In this document: one piece after another, positions 26,869 to 36,371 of the stretch | Layout of the letters: each line of letters opens with the position of its first letter | Position numbering within the stretch: position 1 is the stretch's first letter | Source of the DNA: Fischerella sp. CENA71 | GTDB lineage: Bacteria; Cyanobacteriota; Cyanobacteriia; Cyanobacteriales; Nostocaceae | Length of the DNA stretch: 64,000 nt | Direction: 5' to 3' | NCBI GenBank assembly: GCA_024239075.1 | Contig: JANBVI010000057.1 | Coordinates: forward strand, 1 to 64,000 | The notes under the pieces: generated by a model | The model's input: only the letters and a program-made list of their open reading frames with translations | Databases searched by the model: none | What the model was told of the DNA's origin: nothing | Made by a program: the position numbers and the translations under genes

Positions 26869-28955
26869 TCTACTCTCAATCTATCCAACACAAAAGCGTA
26901 CTCAAACGCTAGTTCTTTGAGACTTTCGTAACGTCCAGATGCACCACTGTGTCCTGCACCCATGTTAGTTTTGAGCAGGAGAATATTGTCATCTGTTTTG
27001 AGTTCTCGTAGTTTTGCTGTCCATTTTGCAGGTTCCCAATATTTCACACGAGCATCATTTAAACCTGCTGTAATTAACATATCTGGGTAAGTTTTCGCCT
27101 CGACATTATCGTAGGGCGAGTAGGATTTCATGTAGTCGTAATAGACTTTATCGTTAGGATTTCCCCATTCTTCCCATTCCACTGCTGACAGAGGTAGGGA
27201 AGTATCAAGTATGGTTGTGACTACATCTACAAAAGGTACATCTGCAACTACAACTTTAAACAAATCAGGGCGCATATTGACTACTGCTCCCATCAATAAA
27301 CCGCCAGCACTACCACCAGAAATAGTAAGAGCATTACTTGTTGTCCAGCCTTCGGAAATGAGATATTCTGCACAGGCAATAAAATCTGTAAAGGTGTTTT
27401 TTTTGTGCAGAAATTTGCCATCTTCATACCATTTGCGCCCCATTTCTGCACCGCCACGAATATGAGCGATCGCAAATACTATTCCCCGATCTAACAAAGA
27501 TAGTCGAGTTGAGGAAAAAGATGCTGAATAATTTACTCCATAAGCACCATATCCTGTCAGATACAAAGGATTTTTGCCATCTTTTTTGATACCCTTTTTA
27601 TAAACAATAGATATGGGAATTTGTGTACCATCAGGAGCCACAGCCATCAATTTTTCACTGTTATACAGAGTTCTGTCGTAGCCTCCCAAAACTTCTGTTT
27701 CTTTTTTCAACTCCCGCTCATTTGTTTCCAGATCATAATCAAATACAGATGACGGCGTGATTAAAGAAGTATAGTGTATCCGCAAAGTAGTAGTATCAAA
27801 TTCTGGATTACTACCTTCAAAAAATGAGTAGGTTGGTTCGGGAAAAGTAATATTATGTTCTTTGCCATTCCTGAGGTTTTGTACCCTCGCAACTGGTAAT
27901 CCATCTTTACGTTCGTAAATCACCAAGTAATTAGCAAACAAACTAATTCCTGATAACATCACATCTTCCCGATGAGGAATAATAGTTTGCCAATTTTCTT
28001 TACTGGGTGCATTTACAGGAGTTTTCATTAACTTAAAGTTAATTGCCTGCTCATTTGTGACTATATAAAAATAATCACTATGATGATCAATGTCGTATTC
28101 TATTCCTGTAGTGCGAGGATGAAATAACTGAAAATTGCCTGTAGGATGATTAGCGTCTAAATAGTGGATTTCTGAAGTGATTTGACTCCCCAAGCTCAAT
28201 AAAATATAAGCTTGACTACGAGTTTTGCCCACTGCTAAATAATAAGTATCGTCCGGTTCATCATAGATCAAAATATCTTCATTAACATCAGTTGCTAATG
28301 TATGGCGAAATAACTGATATGGACGATTAGCAGCATCTAATTTCGTATAAAATACCGTTTGATTGTCATTCGCCCACGCAAAGGAAAAATAAGTATCAGA
28401 GATACTTTCAGGATAAAGTTGACGAGTATTTAAATCCAAGAAAAACAGTGTATATCTTTCCGATCCAGTCGTATCTACAGAATAAGCCAAGATTTGATGA
28501 TTGGGGCTAATCTGTAGTACTCCAATACTAAAAAAATCATGGTCTTTGGCCAGTTCATTTTGATCTAGTAGTATTTCTTCAGAAGCATCAAGACTGTCTT
28601 TTTTACGGCAATAAATTGGATAGGCTTTACCTTCTTCTGTGCGCGAATAATAATAATATTCATCTTTACGATAAGGCACGGAAAGGTCTGTTTCCTTAAT
28701 TCGAGACAGCATTTCTTCGTATAGCTGTGTTTGGAAAGCTTCCGTGTGCTGCATCTTGGCTTGAGTGTAAGCATTTTCTGCTTCCACGTAGGCCATTGTT
28801 TTCGGATCTTCGCGATCGCGCATCCAAAAGTAATTATCTATCCGCTTGTCGCCGTGTAACTCTAACACCTGCGGTTGTTTTTCAGCGACGGGTGGAGTAA
28901 CTGTTGTATGTGAGGAGCCAATTTTGTTCATATTAATCACCTGAGTTTGCTGCAA
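26859..28955 (-). CDS. ptrB: Oligopeptidase B / prolyl-oligopeptidase family serine protease (S9A)
   Basis: 698 residues, the usual length. An N-terminal beta-propeller (residues about 60-420; starts RIDNYFWMRDREDPKTMAYV) caps a C-terminal alpha/beta-hydrolase domain. Catalytic triad: Ser at about 547 in ISGGSAGGLLMGAV, Asp at about 633 in GLNDARVKYWEP, His at about 670 in MGAGHSGASGRYE. Also YGAYGVNYSASFSSTRL and FAIAHIRGGAEMGRKWYEDG, typical of oligopeptidase B, which cuts short peptides after Arg/Lys. Met9 (28931) is an alternative start. The ATG is immediately preceded by the stop of the membrane-protein gene. Confidence 0.92.
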   Translation of the reverse strand: MQQTQVINMNKIGSSHTTVTPPVAEKQPQVLELHGDKRIDNYFWMRDREDPKTMAYVEAENAYTQAKMQHTEAFQTQLYEEMLSRIKETDLSVPYRKDEYYYYSRTEEGKAYPIYCRKKDSLDASEEILLDQNELAKDHDFFSIGVLQISPNHQILAYSVDTTGSERYTLFFLDLNTRQLYPESISDTYFSFAWANDNQTVFYTKLDAANRPYQLFRHTLATDVNEDILIYDEPDDTYYLAVGKTRSQAYILLSLGSQITSEIHYLDANHPTGNFQLFHPRTTGIEYDIDHHSDYFYIVTNEQAINFKLMKTPVNAPSKENWQTIIPHREDVMLSGISLFANYLVIYERKDGLPVARVQNLRNGKEHNITFPEPTYSFFEGSNPEFDTTTLRIHYTSLITPSSVFDYDLETNERELKKETEVLGGYDRTLYNSEKLMAVAPDGTQIPISIVYKKGIKKDGKNPLYLTGYGAYGVNYSASFSSTRLSLLDRGIVFAIAHIRGGAEMGRKWYEDGKFLHKKNTFTDFIACAEYLISEGWTTSNALTISGGSAGGLLMGAVVNMRPDLFKVVVADVPFVDVVTTILDTSLPLSAVEWEEWGNPNDKVYYDYMKSYSPYDNVEAKTYPDMLITAGLNDARVKYWEPAKWTAKLRELKTDDNILLLKTNMGAGHSGASGRYESLKELAFEYAFVLDRLRVEKG

Positions 28956-29708
28956 CTACTTTGATGCAATGATACGGCGGGAGTAAATTTTCAACCTGCA
29001 AAAGCCGATGGCTGGAATAACTCCTAAAATAATTGCCGTCAACGCTTGTCCACTTAAATACAATATTTGAGCGCGACTGACTTCTGGAATTAGGTCTTGT
29101 AAACAAGAAAGCAGCCAAACGAAGATACTGATGCACAAATAGGAACATGAAGGCAGAAAATTCCACCACCAAGCACCTGCTGTATGCCACCGTAATACTA
29201 GCCACTGAAGAAATCCTAGCCAAATTCCAGACAATACATAGGAGAGGGTTGATAAACCTCCAAAAAATATTACATCCTCAAAAGATAAAGTTTTATTCAA
29301 AGAGTCAGCGATAGATGAAATATAGTTAATCCATGCTGTAGAGACATGATTAGCAACCAACCAACCGATGCTGGTAGCAAGCACCCACAACCACCATGTA
29401 GATAAATATCGGCGCAAGACGAGTGCTTGATCGGCGGCAAAAATTATTGCAAAAACAACACTACTCATAAATTTTACCAATCCATACCATGAGGGTTGTT
29501 GTTGAAGTACAGCAGATGGGAGTGTTTGCAGAAGGTATTTTTCTAAAGCAATACTAGTAATTCCTCCTACAACCCATCCGGTGAAAGTCATCACGGTAAA
29601 TTGGATAAAAAACTTACGTCGCTGCGATCGCGGTATTAAAAGTTTCTGTACTTTCCCATCACTAGAGATAGAAGCTTCTCCAGAAGGTATATTCGATTGT
29701 GTTTGCAT
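28956..29708 (-). CDS. Multi-spanning membrane protein, function unknown
   Basis: 250 residues with about six or seven predicted membrane helices, e.g. MTFTGWVVGGITSIALEKYL, LVKFMSSVVFAIIFAADQAL, WWLWVLATSIGWLVANHV, TLSYVLSGIWLGFLQWLVL and ALTAIILGVIPAIGF. A repeated theme of a helix followed by (L/I)QWLVLRR(Y/W) suggests an internal duplication, a pattern I have seen in uncharacterised cyanobacterial membrane proteins. The N-terminal 35 residues are cytoplasmic and basic. It lies directly upstream of ptrB with no gap (stop at 28956, next start at 28955), suggesting translational coupling. Function not known. Confidence 0.65.
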   Translation of the reverse strand: MQTQSNIPSGEASISSDGKVQKLLIPRSQRRKFFIQFTVMTFTGWVVGGITSIALEKYLLQTLPSAVLQQQPSWYGLVKFMSSVVFAIIFAADQALVLRRYLSTWWLWVLATSIGWLVANHVSTAWINYISSIADSLNKTLSFEDVIFFGGLSTLSYVLSGIWLGFLQWLVLRWHTAGAWWWNFLPSCSYLCISIFVWLLSCLQDLIPEVSRAQILYLSGQALTAIILGVIPAIGFCRLKIYSRRIIASK

Positions 29709-29778
29709 CCGTTTTTAAGTAAAAATATTTACGATAATAATCAAATACTGAAATAAGAATAAGGCAAAAATGTAAATA

Positions 29779-29992
29779 TTAGGGTAGGGATCGGGGATCG
29801 GGATCTGGGAACGGGAATCGGGATCGGGAGAAGACGCGGTGACGCGGTGAGTGTATCATCTGTATTCCCCGTGTCTCCGTGTCCCCCTTGTCTCCCTTGT
29901 CTCCCGTGTCCCCCTTATCCCCCTTATCCCCCTTCCGCTCCCCAATCCCCGATCCCCAATCCCCAATCCCCGATCCCCAACTCGCCTGAAAA
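29779..29992. repeat. Large STRR-like block upstream of hemE
   Basis: Tandem GGATCGGGGATCGGGATCTGG, GACGCGGTGACGCGG, then CCCTTGTCTCCCTTGTCTCCC, CCCTTATCCCCC and GATCCCCAATCCCC units. The minus-strand frame reads a Gly-Asp-Lys repeat, which is an artefact of the repeat period. The hemE promoter must lie in the short segment from about 29990 to 30050. Confidence 0.8.
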
Positions 29993-30054
29993 ACCGCAAA
30001 GCAGAATGATAAGCTAAACAATGACATAAATAAAGAGTTTAGGATGAGTTGTTA

Positions 30055-31110
30055 ATGGGTATTTCCTCTAGTGATCCTCTTCTCCTTAGAGCAGCTCGTG
30101 GTGAAGTTGTAGATCGTCCGCCGGTATGGATGATGCGACAAGCGGGACGATACATGAAAGCTTATCGGGATTTAAGGGAGAAATACCCTTCGTTTCGTGA
30201 ACGATCTGAAATTCCAGAAGTTGCGATCGAAGTTTCTTTGCAACCCTGGCGGGCTTTTCAACCAGATGGTGTAATTCTATTTTCAGATATCGTTACACCA
30301 TTGCCTGGTTTGGGCATAGATATGGATATTGCGGAAGGTAAAGGGCCAATTATTCAATCTCCCATCCGCACCCAAGCACAAGTTGACAACCTGCTTCCCT
30401 TAGAACCAGAAAAATCTCTGCCGTTTATCAAAACTATATTGCAAGCACTACGCCAAGAAGTGGGCAATAAATCAACGGTGTTGGGGTTTGTCGGCGCGCC
30501 GTGGACTTTAGCAGCTTACGCTGTAGAAGGAAAAGGTTCTAAAACCTATTCCATTATTAAAAATATGGCGTTTTCTGATCCGACAGTCCTGCATCAGTTT
30601 TTGGAAAAACTTTCAGATGCGATCGCCACTTACGTCCGGTATCAAATTGACTGCGGCGCCCAAGTTGTGCAAATGTTTGATTCTTGGGCAGGACAATTAA
30701 GTCCGCAAGATTACGAAACTTTTGCTTTACCTTATCAGCAAAAAGTTTTCCAAAAAGTTAAGGAAACTCACCCAGATACACCCCTAATCCTTTTAGTTAG
30801 TGGTAGTGCTGGTTTGCTAGAAAGAATGGCAAAATCCGGTGCAGATATTATTACTGTAGACTGGACAGTAGACATGGCAGATGCGCGGGCCAGATTGGGC
30901 AAACACATGAAGGTACAAGGTAATCTTGATCCTGGTGTATTGTTTGGATCTAAGGAATTTATTCGCGATCGCGTCATCGATACCGTTCGCAAAGCCGGTA
31001 ACTGGGGTCACATCCTTAACCTTGGACACGGAGTTCTCCCCGAAACCCCTGAAGAAAATGTCGCTTTCTTCTTTGAAACAGCCAAGCAACTTAATGCAGT
31101 TAGTTGTTAG
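30055..31110 (+). CDS. hemE: Uroporphyrinogen decarboxylase
   Basis: 351 residues from the ATG at 30055 (the frame opens at a TTG six bases earlier, but the family starts MGxSS). Signature motifs: [20 protein letters not shown] (substrate-binding Arg), [20 protein letters not shown] (Asp that binds pyrrole NH), [27 protein letters not shown] and [16 protein letters not shown]. It converts uroporphyrinogen III to coproporphyrinogen III in heme and chlorophyll synthesis. Monocistronic in appearance, with repeats on both sides. Confidence 0.97.
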   Translation: MGISSSDPLLLRAARGEVVDRPPVWMMRQAGRYMKAYRDLREKYPSFRERSEIPEVAIEVSLQPWRAFQPDGVILFSDIVTPLPGLGIDMDIAEGKGPIIQSPIRTQAQVDNLLPLEPEKSLPFIKTILQALRQEVGNKSTVLGFVGAPWTLAAYAVEGKGSKTYSIIKNMAFSDPTVLHQFLEKLSDAIATYVRYQIDCGAQVVQMFDSWAGQLSPQDYETFALPYQQKVFQKVKETHPDTPLILLVSGSAGLLERMAKSGADIITVDWTVDMADARARLGKHMKVQGNLDPGVLFGSKEFIRDRVIDTVRKAGNWGHILNLGHGVLPETPEENVAFFFETAKQLNAVSC

Positions 31111-31237
31111 GTGTTGGTTGTTGGTTGTTGGTTGTTGATTGTTGGGTATTGGTTATTCGGAAACAAATAACCATTAATCAACAACTATTCCAGTAAAATC
31201 CAAACAACAGACAACCAGCAACAAACAACTAATTTTT
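31111..31237. repeat. GTTGGTT / ACAACCA repeats
   Basis: GTTGGTTGTTGGTTGTTGGTTGTTG on one side and CAACAACTATTCC...CAACAGACAACCAGCAACAAACAACT on the other. The two arms are complementary, so the hemE mRNA end may fold. No coding content is seen. Confidence 0.7.
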
Positions 31238-32194
31238 ATGACCAAAAAGCGAATTTTTGTGACCGGTGCAAGTGGCTGTATTGGTCACTATCTTAGTGAA
31301 GCATTAATTCAAGAAACAGACCACGAGCTATTTCTGCTGGTGAGAAATCCAGAGAAATTAAAAGTAGATACACAAGTTCGTCCTGGTGTCAATGTCTTGC
31401 AAGGTGATATGCAAGAAATTCGGCATTTTGCGGACTTGTTGAAAACAATAGACGTCGCCGTACTCATAGCTACAGCGTGGGGTGGGGCTGGGACTTTTGA
31501 TATTAATGTCGTCAAAACTCTAGAATTACTGAATTATTTAGATCCAGCGATCTGCGAACAGGTAATTTACTTTTCGACTGCTAGTGTTTTAGACAGCAAG
31601 AACCAACCACTCAAAGAAGCAGGAGAACTAGGTACAGATTATATCCGCTCGAAATATGATTGCTTGCAGAAAATCAGCAAATTAGCGATCGCGCCTAAAA
31701 TCACTGAAGTTTTCCCCACATTAGTTTTGGGTGGCGACAGCAATAAACCCTATTCACACATAACACCTGGTATTCCTGAAATTACAAAATACATCGATTA
31801 CATTCGTTTTTTTCAAGCAGACGGTAGCTTTCACTTTATTCATGCACGAGACATTGCCACAGTCGTACGATATTTCATCGACAATCCACCTCAAGAAAAT
31901 GAAAGCAGGCAATTAGTTTTAGGTCAAGCACCATTAACAGCAAACCAAGCGATCGAAGAAGTGTGTGCTTATCTTGGTAAAAAAATTTACTTTGGTATTC
32001 CCCTGTCTTTCTCATTAGCTAACCTATTAATAGTTTTGTTTCGTATTAGGATGGCAGCTTGGGATAGATTTTGTATGAATTATCGGCATTTTACTTATCA
32101 AAAGTATGTGAATCCTGATAGTTTTGGCTTACCAAATTACTGTGCCACTGTTAGCGATGTTTTACGAATTAGCGGTGTGCAAAATTATCAGTGA
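31238..32194 (+). CDS. NAD(P)-dependent epimerase/dehydratase (extended SDR)
   Basis: 318 residues. N-terminal Rossmann motif RIFVTGASGCIGHYLSEAL (GxxGxxG), LQGDMQEI, VIYFSTASVLDSKN (catalytic Ser) and TDYIRSKYDCLQKI with the YxxxK pair at about residues 138-142. The C-terminal part has HFIHARDIATVVRYFID (substrate-domain RD motif). The family includes nucleotide-sugar epimerases and flavanone-reductase-like enzymes; the substrate is unknown. It sits between hemE and dxs on the same strand but with long spacers. Confidence 0.82.
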   Translation: MTKKRIFVTGASGCIGHYLSEALIQETDHELFLLVRNPEKLKVDTQVRPGVNVLQGDMQEIRHFADLLKTIDVAVLIATAWGGAGTFDINVVKTLELLNYLDPAICEQVIYFSTASVLDSKNQPLKEAGELGTDYIRSKYDCLQKISKLAIAPKITEVFPTLVLGGDSNKPYSHITPGIPEITKYIDYIRFFQADGSFHFIHARDIATVVRYFIDNPPQENESRQLVLGQAPLTANQAIEEVCAYLGKKIYFGIPLSFSLANLLIVLFRIRMAAWDRFCMNYRHFTYQKYVNPDSFGLPNYCATVSDVLRISGVQNYQ

Positions 32195-32401
32195 ATTTTC
32201 ACAAATTATATTTGATGTTTGGGAAATCAAACACTGATAAACACAGATAATTGGTGTTTTGTTTGCCAACAACAAAACCATAATCCCATCGGTGACGAAA
32301 TTTGTTGAGAATCCCAGATTTTTAAGAAAATTTGCTGAAAGTTGCTCATCGCCCTAGCGTGGGAAAATCAGTATATAAGATAGAGAGGAAAACGCTATAG
32401 T

Positions 32402-34309
32402 ATGCATTTGAGTGAAATTACTCATCCCAACCAGTTGCACGGTTTATCAATTCGCCAGTTGCAACAAATTGCCCGTCAAATTCGGGATAAGCATCTGCAA
32501 ACCGTAGCAGCAACTGGAGGACATCTAGGACCAGGGTTGGGTGTTGTAGAGTTAACCTTGGGGCTGTATCAAACACTAGACTTAGATCGCGACAAGGTAA
32601 TTTGGGATGTCGGACATCAAGCATATCCCCACAAACTAATTACAGGACGCTACAGTGATTTCGATACTCTACGGCAAAAAGATGGAATTGCTGGTTATCT
32701 CAAGCGTTGTGAAAGTAAGTTTGATCATTTCGGTGCTGGACACGCTTCTACCAGTATTTCCGCAGCTTTGGGTATGGCTTTAGCACGAGATGCTAAAGGA
32801 GAAAAATTTAAAGTCGCTGCTATTATCGGTGATGGAGCGTTGACTGGCGGTATGGCATTGGAAGCCATCAACCATGCTGGACACTTACCTAAAACTAATT
32901 TATTAGTTGTCCTCAATGACAACGAAATGTCCATATCTCCCAACGTTGGCGCAATTCCCCGTTACCTCAACAAAATGCGTCTTAGCGGCCCGGTGCAATT
33001 TTTCAAAGATAGTTTTGAGGAACAATTTAAGCAAATTCCTTTTGTTGGTGAGTCTCTTTCCCCAGAATTAGGACGCATCAAAGAAGGGATGAAACGCCTA
33101 GCTGTGCCAAAAGTGGGTGCAGTTTTTGAAGAACTTGGCTTTACCTATATCGGACCAGTAGATGGGCATAATTTAGAAGAATTGATTGCTACTTTCCAAC
33201 AAGCACATCAAATTGTTGGGCCTGTGTTAGTACATGTAGCAACAACAAAGGGCAAAGGCTATGAAATTGCCGAAAAAGATCAAGTTGGTTATCATGCCCA
33301 AAACCCCTTCAACTTGTCTACTGGTAAAGCTGTCCCTTCTACTAAACCTAAACCTCCTGCTTACTCAAAAGTATTTGCCCATACTTTAGTCAAACTCGCC
33401 GAACAAAACCCAAAAATCATCGGTATTACGGCGGCGATGGCGACGGGAACAGGCTTAGACAAATTACAAGCCAAGCTACCTAATCAATATATAGATGTAG
33501 GCATTGCTGAACAACACGCCGTCACCCTGGCCGCCGGGCTAGCTGCTGAAGGTATGCGTCCTGTGGCTGCGATTTATTCCACCTTCTTGCAACGTGCCTT
33601 CGATCAAATCATCCACGACGTTTGCATCCAAAACTTACCCGTATTCTTCTGTTTGGATCGTGCAGGAATTGTTGGTGCTGATGGCCCTACCCATCAAGGG
33701 ATGTACGATATTGCCTATCTGCGCTGCATTCCCAACATGGTACTAATGGCACCCAAAGACGAAGCCGAACTCCAGCGCATGATTGTTACAGGTGTGAATC
33801 ATACAAGTGGACCGATCGCCATGCGTTTTCCTCGTGGTAATGGCTATGGTGTGCCGTTGATGGAAGAAGGTTGGGAACCCTTGGAAATTGGTAAAGCCGA
33901 AATTCTTCGTCAAGGAGATGATTTACTGATATTGGGTTATGGCACAATGGTAAATCCAGCGATGCAAGTAGCTGAAATTCTCAGCGAACATGGCATAGAA
34001 GCAACAGTAGTTAATGCCCGCTTTACCAAGCCTCTCGACACAGAATTAATTTTCCCCCTCGCCCAAACAATCGGACGTGTTGTCACCTTGGAGGAAGGCT
34101 GTTTGATGGGTGGCTTTGGTTCCGCAGTTGCCGAAGCACTGCTAGATGCTGATATTGTGGTACCGATCAAGCGAATTGGTGTACCAGATATACTAGTAGA
34201 TCATGCAGAACCAAATGAATCGAAGGCAGAATTAGGTTTAACAAGTCCACAAATTGCTGAAAAGGTTTTACAGGCTTTCTTTAATCAGCCAAAATCCGCA
34301 GTAGTGTAA
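32402..34309 (+). CDS. dxs: 1-deoxy-D-xylulose-5-phosphate synthase
   Basis: 635 residues, full length. Seen: [19 protein letters not shown] (substrate/His region), [19 protein letters not shown], the ThDP motif [34 protein letters not shown], and in the central domain [38 protein letters not shown]. It condenses pyruvate and glyceraldehyde-3-phosphate to DXP, the first step of the MEP isoprenoid pathway and the source for carotenoids, phytol and thiamine. A TATATAAGATAG-like stretch lies some 30 bases before the ATG and may be a -10 region. No riboswitch is seen upstream. Confidence 0.97.
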   Translation: MHLSEITHPNQLHGLSIRQLQQIARQIRDKHLQTVAATGGHLGPGLGVVELTLGLYQTLDLDRDKVIWDVGHQAYPHKLITGRYSDFDTLRQKDGIAGYLKRCESKFDHFGAGHASTSISAALGMALARDAKGEKFKVAAIIGDGALTGGMALEAINHAGHLPKTNLLVVLNDNEMSISPNVGAIPRYLNKMRLSGPVQFFKDSFEEQFKQIPFVGESLSPELGRIKEGMKRLAVPKVGAVFEELGFTYIGPVDGHNLEELIATFQQAHQIVGPVLVHVATTKGKGYEIAEKDQVGYHAQNPFNLSTGKAVPSTKPKPPAYSKVFAHTLVKLAEQNPKIIGITAAMATGTGLDKLQAKLPNQYIDVGIAEQHAVTLAAGLAAEGMRPVAAIYSTFLQRAFDQIIHDVCIQNLPVFFCLDRAGIVGADGPTHQGMYDIAYLRCIPNMVLMAPKDEAELQRMIVTGVNHTSGPIAMRFPRGNGYGVPLMEEGWEPLEIGKAEILRQGDDLLILGYGTMVNPAMQVAEILSEHGIEATVVNARFTKPLDTELIFPLAQTIGRVVTLEEGCLMGGFGSAVAEALLDADIVVPIKRIGVPDILVDHAEPNESKAELGLTSPQIAEKVLQAFFNQPKSAVV

Positions 34310-34315
34310 TAGAAT

Positions 34316-34440
34316 TAACCACAAATACACAAGTAAGGAAGGGAAAAGGAAAATGGGGAAAAGGGAAATAATTTTAACCTTTACCCCTTAACCTTCTCCC
34401 TTTGCTTTTACCCTTTGCCTGATTTATTGTCTTTGTGGTT
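34316..34440. repeat. Long imperfect inverted repeat between dxs and mtnA
   Basis: Outer arms ACCACAAA (about 34318) and TTTGTGGT (about 34433) enclose a purine-rich arm (AAGGAAGGGAAAAGG, GGGGAAAAGGG) and a pyrimidine-rich arm (CCTTTACCCCTTAACCTTC, TTTTACCCTTTGCC) that can pair. It could end or stabilise the dxs transcript. The repeat is also a style of dispersed sequence, as a similar CCCTTTACTTTTCCCTTT stretch occurs near 53038. Confidence 0.6.
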
Positions 34441-34461
34441 CTCAATTAATTTTCAAAGAAT

Positions 34462-35523
34462 ATGATGTTTCAAACTAACCAAGTATATCCTGTTATCTGG
34501 CACAACGACTTGGTTTCGCTGATTGACCAAACTCGTCTGCCGAATGAGTATGCATTTGTAGAAATTAGTCGCAGTGAGGATATGGCAGTTGCCATCAAAA
34601 CCATGATTGTCCGGGGTGCGCCTGCAATTGGTGTTGCTGCTGCTTATGGAATCTATCTTGGTGCTAGAGAAATTCACACAGACAATCGGGATGAGTTTTT
34701 AAATCACCTGGAAAATGTTGCCGAAATGCTACGTTCTACCCGTCCCACAGCAGTAAATCTGTTCTGGGCAATATCCCGGATGATGAAAGTAGCATATGAA
34801 ACTATTGGTACAGTGGATGAGATTAGAAAAACTCTCTTCCAAACAGCCCAAAATATCAATGCTGAAGATTTACAAACCTGCCAAGACATCGGTGACAACG
34901 GCTTAAAAGCCTTACCTACTCAACCAGAACAACTGACCTTACTCACCCACTGTAATGCTGGGGCATTAGCAACCGCAGGTTACGGTACTGCTTTGGGTGT
35001 AGTGCGTTCTGCTTGGCGAGAAGGACGTTTGGCACGAGTATTTGCCGATGAAACCAGACCCAGATTGCAAGGTGCAAAACTGACAGCTTGGGAATGTGTA
35101 CAAGAAGGCATCCCAGTTACGGTAATTACTGATAGCATGGCTGCCCACTGCATGAAACAAGGTTTAATTCATGCTGTAGTTGTAGGTGCTGACAGAATTG
35201 CAGCCAATGGAGATACTGCCAACAAAATTGGAACGTATAGTTTAGCACTAGTATCAAAAGCGCATAATATTCCCTTTTTTGTTGCCGCACCCCTATCTAC
35301 AATTGATTTTGACTTAGCTGATGGTAGTCAAATCCCGATTGAAGAACGCCATCCAGGGGAAATATATCAAATCGGTGATACTATTTTGACACCGGAGGGT
35401 GTGGAATTCTACAATCCTGCCTTTGATGTCACTCCAGCAGACTTAATTACAGCGATTATTACCGAGAATGGTGTATTTGCTCCCAATGAATTAAAACACC
35501 TAGAAGCAAAAAAAGTAGCTTAA
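34462..35523 (+). CDS. mtnA: S-methyl-5-thioribose-1-phosphate isomerase
   Basis: 353 residues (or 352 from the second Met) of the eIF2B-like MtnA family. Seen: [20 protein letters not shown] (phosphate-binding RGAPAIG), [33 protein letters not shown] with catalytic Cys at about residue 164, [18 protein letters not shown], and [21 protein letters not shown] with catalytic Asp at about 244. It converts the aldose to the ketose phosphate in the methionine salvage pathway. No other salvage gene is adjacent. Confidence 0.95.
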   Translation: MMFQTNQVYPVIWHNDLVSLIDQTRLPNEYAFVEISRSEDMAVAIKTMIVRGAPAIGVAAAYGIYLGAREIHTDNRDEFLNHLENVAEMLRSTRPTAVNLFWAISRMMKVAYETIGTVDEIRKTLFQTAQNINAEDLQTCQDIGDNGLKALPTQPEQLTLLTHCNAGALATAGYGTALGVVRSAWREGRLARVFADETRPRLQGAKLTAWECVQEGIPVTVITDSMAAHCMKQGLIHAVVVGADRIAANGDTANKIGTYSLALVSKAHNIPFFVAAPLSTIDFDLADGSQIPIEERHPGEIYQIGDTILTPEGVEFYNPAFDVTPADLITAIITENGVFAPNELKHLEAKKVA

Positions 35524-35573
35524 GGACTTACAAATCAAATCTAATAAAGGAATAAGGGAAATTTAAGTACAAC

Positions 35574-35637
35574 AAAAGCGATCGCCTGCACATAACATCT
35601 CTACTAGCAAGACATGGTAGCAAGCGATCGCTTCTTT
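35574..35637 (+). terminator. Hairpin with HIP1-containing arms, likely mtnA terminator
   Basis: AAAGCGATCGCC near 35576 pairs with AAGCGATCGCTTC near 35623, and TTTATT follows. The stem is built from two HIP1 octamers, which are palindromic themselves. Loop about 35-40 bases. Position between mtnA (plus) and the GNAT gene (minus) fits a bidirectional end. Confidence 0.45.
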
Positions 35638-35681
35638 ATTGTCAGGTTTTCAAGAAATACGCCAATTTCGATCAGCCGATT

Positions 35682-36152
35682 CTAGAGCTTTTTCGTCATA
35701 AATACGCTATTGGGGTCATCAATATAGTCAGCGAAGGGACCTCGGTACTCGAATCCATACCGGGTGTACAAGGCTCGTGCTGGGGCGAATTCACTAAAAG
35801 CCCCTGTTTCTAAATTCAGGTAATCGTAACCACGCCGTTCGGCTTCTTTGATGATGTGTTCAAGAATTTTAGAGGCGACACCCTTACGGCGGTGAGCCTT
35901 GGCGGTACGCATTGATTTGATTTCACCACTTCTGGAATCTAGTTCTTTGAGGGCGCCGCATCCGAGTAATTCATAGCCCTCCCAAGCTGACCAAAAAGTA
36001 ATATCGGGCGATCGCAATGCGTCTAAATCAAGAGCATGAACGCTTTCGGGCGGACTAATCTCATACATATTTTCGAGATGTTCCCGCAGAAGATCAGCAA
36101 TCTTTTTACCTGTGAGGTCATCTTCGCGAATTTGCAATCGACTCATCTCCAT
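35682..36152 (-). CDS. GNAT-family N-acetyltransferase
   Basis: 156 residues with the GNAT fold: LLGCGALKELDSRSGEIKSMRT (strand beta4 region), AHRRKGVASKILEHIIKEAE (acetyl-CoA pyrophosphate loop Q/RxxGxG/A, here RRKGVA), RGYDYLNLETGAFSEFAPAR and ALYTRYGFEYRGPF. It resembles the subgroup of YafO/YsnE-like acetyltransferases that act on small amines or amino acids, but the substrate cannot be told. Convergent with mtnA; it starts away from the kinase gene with its own promoter region. Confidence 0.88.
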   Translation of the reverse strand: MEMSRLQIREDDLTGKKIADLLREHLENMYEISPPESVHALDLDALRSPDITFWSAWEGYELLGCGALKELDSRSGEIKSMRTAKAHRRKGVASKILEHIIKEAERRGYDYLNLETGAFSEFAPARALYTRYGFEYRGPFADYIDDPNSVFMTKKL

Positions 36153-36371
36153 AAAGGTTTTGTCTAACTATTGTGTATCTGTGCTGTCTTTGCGATCAAA
36201 ACACCATCAATGCCTATGTAAAAACCATAACTATTTATCAATCTACATTGATATTCGCCATAAAAACAGCAATTTAGTCAACGCCAAAATTTTTGTTGGC
36301 ATAATACCTCGCCTGTGATGCGTCTATTACATCTAAGATAAATTTGTAAAGACGCTCACTTGCAATGGAGC

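Noticed and set aside
26699-26920. 73-codon plus-strand ORF between the lipoprotein and ptrB
   Set aside because: Composed of GATCCCC-type repeat and overlaps the ptrB 3' end.
29779-30027. Minus-strand ORF with collagen-like Gly-Asp-Lys repeats
   Set aside because: It is the translation of the tandem CCCTTGTCT/CCCTTATCC spacer repeats; there is no ribosome site and its ends look like GATCCCC units.
35576-35635. Pair of HIP1 sites as an attachment site
   Set aside because: HIP1 is extremely common here and no integrase or mobile gene is nearby.
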